The notes beneath the pieces were generated by a model. The model had not been told where the DNA came from, made no database searches, and saw nothing but the letters and a program-made list of their open reading frames with translations. Of a DNA stretch of 56,713 nt, positions 54,159 through 56,713 are shown one piece after another. The position numbers and the translations under genes are program-made. Positions within the stretch are counted from its first letter, which is position 1. Each line of letters begins with the position of its first letter. The stretch comes from Bdellovibrionales bacterium. Lineage in GTDB: Bacteria; Bdellovibrionota; Bdellovibrionia; Bdellovibrionales; UBA1609. Location of the stretch: the NCBI GenBank assembly GCA_020628165.1, contig JAHDFM010000022.1, positions 1 through 56,713 on the forward strand, read 5' to 3'.

Positions 54159-55036
54159 TGAAGAAAAAATTTTTTAAATCCACTTTAGATAAATACATTG
54201 CCGTCTCGGCCGTGATACATATTTTTATCATCAGTTTGTCGTCTGGGTTCTATAAGTGTTCGAATGACGAAATTATTTTGCCTCCGTCGGTGCAAGTGGA
54301 TTTGATCGCTCCTGACTTTAAGCCGGCAACACAACCACAACTCCCTGAAAAGCCAACTCCTGAACCTCCCCCAGAGACTGTCAGTGAACCTGAAAAACAG
54401 CTGCCAGACAAAGAAGAGCCTAAAAAACAAGGCCCGACTGTAGATTTAGAACAAGAGAAAAAGAAAAAAGAAGAAGCCAAAAAGAAAAAATTAGCTGAAG
54501 AAAAAAAGAAGGCCGAAAAACGCAAGAAAGCAGAGCTAGAGAAAAAGCGAAAAGCTGAAAAAAAGAAAAAAGAAGAAGAACGAAAAAAACAAGAACAGCG
54601 CAAAAAACAAGCTCAAAAAGTTCAACAAAAACAAAACGAAGCTCTCAATAAATTGAAGCAAAATGAAGCTCTCAAAAAGTTGCAACAAAAAGCCCAGCCA
54701 GCAACTGGAAAACGCCTCAACCCAGGCACAAGCTTTTCTGGGCTCGATTCCATTCAGTTTCAAAAATATTACGGTGAAATAAAAGACCATCTTTTTAATA
54801 ATTGGAGCTTGCCTCAGTGGTTATCGGAGCTCAACTTAAAGGCGCAAGCGTTAGTTGTGTTAGATGGCAACGGCTACGTGGTGAAAAGAGAAATCATCCA
54901 AACATCTGGAAACGCTAATTTTGATAACACTGTTTTGTCAGCCATTGACCGAGCATCTCCTTTCCCAGTGGCGCCCTCTCGACTCAAAGACAAAGTAGAG
55001 AACAAAGAAATTGTTTTTGGCTTTCCTGAGAACTAA
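54158..55036 (+). CDS. tolA: Tol-Pal system protein TolA (TonB C-terminal domain)
   Basis: A 292-residue protein starting at GTG that overlaps the tolR stop by one base. The N-terminal transmembrane helix contains the S-x3-H motif (SAVIH) needed to engage TolQR. A Pro/Glu-rich stretch (about 45-90) leads into a Lys/Glu/Ala-rich helical domain (about 95-180), and a TonB-like C-terminal domain (IQFQKYYGEIKDHLFNNW, ALVVLDGNGYVVKREI, ASPFPVAP) follows. It spans the periplasm to TolB/Pal. Shorter than E. coli TolA (421). Confidence 0.93.
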   Translation: MKKKFFKSTLDKYIAVSAVIHIFIISLSSGFYKCSNDEIILPPSVQVDLIAPDFKPATQPQLPEKPTPEPPPETVSEPEKQLPDKEEPKKQGPTVDLEQEKKKKEEAKKKKLAEEKKKAEKRKKAELEKKRKAEKKKKEEERKKQEQRKKQAQKVQQKQNEALNKLKQNEALKKLQQKAQPATGKRLNPGTSFSGLDSIQFQKYYGEIKDHLFNNWSLPQWLSELNLKAQALVVLDGNGYVVKREIIQTSGNANFDNTVLSAIDRASPFPVAPSRLKDKVENKEIVFGFPEN

Positions 55037-55124
55037 CATTTCTTTTCGTGACCTAATGTTGCACAGATGTTAATTTTAATATTAGTTTCAAGTAACCTCT
55101 TTTCAGATTATTTTGGGGGATGAG

Positions 55125-56543
55125 ATGTTTGTTTTAAGTTTTGTTCGTCTTTTTTGGGTTTTGTTGTTTTCATTGTTTTTTGCACTGCCCGCTGTTTCAA
55201 AAAATCGTGTTTACATCAACATTGGCAAAGCCAAAGTTAAGAAAAGTTTATTGGCCTTTCCAGCTTTACAATATTATGGATCTCCTCGCGAAAAAGAATC
55301 CGTGATGCGCGGTCAGGGTTTATTTTCGACTATTAAGAATGATCTTGAGTTCACCAACATGTTTCAATTCATTGACCCGAAAGCTTACTTAGAAGACACG
55401 CGCAAAACGGGTTTAAAACCAGCCCCAGGATTCCCTGGTGGTTTTAAATTCACCAATTGGACTCCCCTGGAAACAGAATTTCTCATCCGTGCTGGCTACA
55501 AAGTGATCAAAGGTCAACTCATCCTTGAAACCTATGTTTACTACGTGCCTCAAGGGAAATTGATCTTTTCACAAAACTATCAAGGCAATAAAAATAATTT
55601 TCACCGCATCGGTCACCGTTTTGCCTCTGATGTGGTCGAAAAATTAACAGGCAAAAAAGCCATGTTTAATTCTAAACTTGTGTTTACCAGCGATCGCGCC
55701 AGCCGGAAAACTAAAGAAGTTTACATCATGGACTGGGATGGCAAAAACTTACAACGTGTGAGCTTTCATAAACGCAATGCTTTGTCTCCCAACTGGTCTA
55801 CCGATGGTCGGAAAATCACTTACAGTAATTTTAACTATCACTCTGTAAAAAACAAAAGTGGTAAGATTATTAAAGTTCCAAACGTAGATCTTTTTATATA
55901 TGATTTGTCGGGTCGCAAACGCTTTTTAGCCTCCTACAAAACGGGCTTAAACTTAGGTGGAGACTTTTTTCCCGGTGACCGAGAAATTGTACTCGCCATT
56001 TCACTTAAAAAGAATCCCAACATTTACTCTATGAACCTTGTGGGTTCAAAGAAAAAACTCAAACAACTCACTCGCGGCCCCAACAATGCCATGAATGTCG
56101 AGCCGGTGATTTCTCCGGACGGCAAAAAGATTGCTTTTTCATCGGATCGCAGTGGTCGCCCTATGATTTACATCATGAACCGCAATGGCAGTGGTGTTAA
56201 GCGAGTTACTTTTGCTGGTAAGTATAACTCTACCCCGACTTGGTCGCCTGACGGTAAAAAAATTGCATTTGCTGGTCTTGATAAAGGCAACTTTGATATC
56301 TTCACCGTTGATCTGGATGGAACCAACTTAAAGCGCTTAACCAATGCAAGAAAAGTCAGTGGCAAACGTGCTGACAATGAATCTCCGAGCTGGTCACCAG
56401 ATGGTAGATACATTGTATTCACCAGTAACCGAACGGGTCGCAAACAGTTATATGTGGTTGGCGCAGATGGCAGCAATGAACGACGAATCACTTTTGATAA
56501 ATTTAACTATCACACACCAAAGTGGTCACCTATTCTACAATAA
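55125..56543 (+). CDS. tolB: Tol-Pal system protein TolB (beta-propeller)
   Basis: A 472-residue periplasmic protein. ATG 55125 is preferred over ATG 55113, which lies within the GGGGGATGAG ribosome site. The signal peptide ends at ALPAVS. An N-terminal TolB_N domain (VYINIGKAKVKKSLLAFPAL) is followed by WD-like PD40 repeats: SPNWSTDGRKITYSNF, SPDGKKIAFSSDRSG, SPDGKKIAFAG and SPDGRYIVFTSNRTG. It links TolA to the peptidoglycan-associated lipoprotein. No pal gene follows directly. Confidence 0.95.
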   Translation: MFVLSFVRLFWVLLFSLFFALPAVSKNRVYINIGKAKVKKSLLAFPALQYYGSPREKESVMRGQGLFSTIKNDLEFTNMFQFIDPKAYLEDTRKTGLKPAPGFPGGFKFTNWTPLETEFLIRAGYKVIKGQLILETYVYYVPQGKLIFSQNYQGNKNNFHRIGHRFASDVVEKLTGKKAMFNSKLVFTSDRASRKTKEVYIMDWDGKNLQRVSFHKRNALSPNWSTDGRKITYSNFNYHSVKNKSGKIIKVPNVDLFIYDLSGRKRFLASYKTGLNLGGDFFPGDREIVLAISLKKNPNIYSMNLVGSKKKLKQLTRGPNNAMNVEPVISPDGKKIAFSSDRSGRPMIYIMNRNGSGVKRVTFAGKYNSTPTWSPDGKKIAFAGLDKGNFDIFTVDLDGTNLKRLTNARKVSGKRADNESPSWSPDGRYIVFTSNRTGRKQLYVVGADGSNERRITFDKFNYHTPKWSPILQ

Positions 56544-56713
56544 ATGAAATTTAAAAAGCTCTCTGACTACAATCCGGACGAACTCTCTCTTTGTGAGAAT
56601 TTTTCACCAGCAATAAAACGCTACCGACAATTAATAACTAGCTCCCAAGCTGAGAGTTTCGCCGATCAGTTGCGGGTTCAAAGACACTCCGCCTGGGTGC
56701 AAGCCGCCTGTGC
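56544..56713 (+). CDS. Start of an unidentified gene (partial, runs off the window)
   Basis: ATG 56544 follows the tolB stop with no gap and the frame stays open for 56 codons to the end of the window. It begins MKFKKLSDYNPDELSLC and continues with helical, charged sequence (SPAIKRYRQLITSS; RVQRHSAWVQAAC). It is not Pal: there is no signal peptide or lipobox. A resemblance to the N-terminus of large cytoplasmic enzymes such as GlnE is too weak to claim. Translation is probably coupled to tolB. Confidence 0.6.
   Translation, partial: MKFKKLSDYNPDELSLCENFSPAIKRYRQLITSSQAESFADQLRVQRHSAWVQAAC

Noticed and set aside
54250-54603. 117-codon Ser/Phe-rich frame antisense to tolA
   Set aside because: Mirror of the Lys/Glu-rich TolA repeat; low complexity shadow.
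1-56713. CRISPR arrays, insertion sequences, prophage or integrase genes
   Set aside because: No regularly spaced repeats, transposase or phage genes were seen on reading through the window.

Overview
The window is AT-rich, gene-dense bacterial chromosome, probably from the Bdellovibrionota or a related delta-type Gram-negative lineage. Evidence for this is indirect. It carries a complete tolQRAB envelope block and ftsE-ftsX-envC-ctpA. It also has many short secreted or lipoprotein genes of unknown function, lipoproteins with an unusual F-Q-N-C lipobox, a proteobacterial GshA of the ATP-grasp type, a leucine-catabolic cluster and a DUF1552/DUF1592 pair. No phage, plasmid, IS element, CRISPR array or integrase was seen, so this looks like core chromosome with lineage-specific inserts.

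Layout. 1-2.1 kb: the tail of an unknown gene, a secreted protein and two paralogous lipoproteins. 2.15-7.3 kb (minus): a leucine/isovalerate degradation operon (carboxyltransferase, hydratase, biotin carboxylase, separate biotinyl protein, HMG-CoA lyase). 7.5-10.4 kb (plus): a small secreted protein coupled to a methyltransferase, then a purple-acid-phosphatase-like enzyme. 10.35-10.8 kb (minus): RNase P RNA with a readable promoter and terminator. 10.9-12.7 kb: a secreted protein, an RNase H-like protein and a beta-barrel protein. 12.8-17.0 kb (minus): a tightly packed operon of three CapA-type metallophosphatase-fold proteins and one L,D-transpeptidase, preceded by a perfect palindrome abutting the first start codon and 11-bp-period TTAACA repeats. 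17.2-19.7 kb: small secreted proteins, tRNA-Val(UAC) and a TPR/winged-helix regulator. 19.9-26.2 kb: lon, clpX and clpP (minus), then pepA (plus). 26.2-29.2 kb (minus): the DUF1552/DUF1592 pair. 30.1-35.15 kb (minus): a probable five-gene operon of two ArsA/Get3-like ATPases, a TPR lipoprotein, a CysZ-like membrane protein and GshA. Trigger factor is divergent from it. 36.7-38.3 kb: a SulP transporter. 38.5-42.8 kb (minus): a short conserved-looking protein, ftsE, ftsX, envC and ctpA. 43.1-46.0 kb: an HExxH lipoprotein protease, a coupled Ig-like protein and a convergent TIMP/NTR-like secreted protein. 46.2-51.9 kb (minus): an Rrf2 regulator, sufBCDS and nfuA. 52.1-56.7 kb (plus): a GDPD-like membrane protein with its own terminator, tolQRAB, and the start of an unidentified gene.

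The main themes are protein quality control (lon, clpXP, tig), cell-envelope construction and division (tol, ftsEX-envC, CapA/LDT), iron-sulfur assembly (suf) and sulfur/thiol metabolism (cysZ, gshA, sulP). The most interesting candidates for undescribed biology are the triple-CapA plus L,D-transpeptidase operon, the ArsA-pair/lipoprotein/CysZ/GshA operon, and the metalloprotease facing a TIMP-like protein. All family assignments come from reading motifs by eye; no database search was run.
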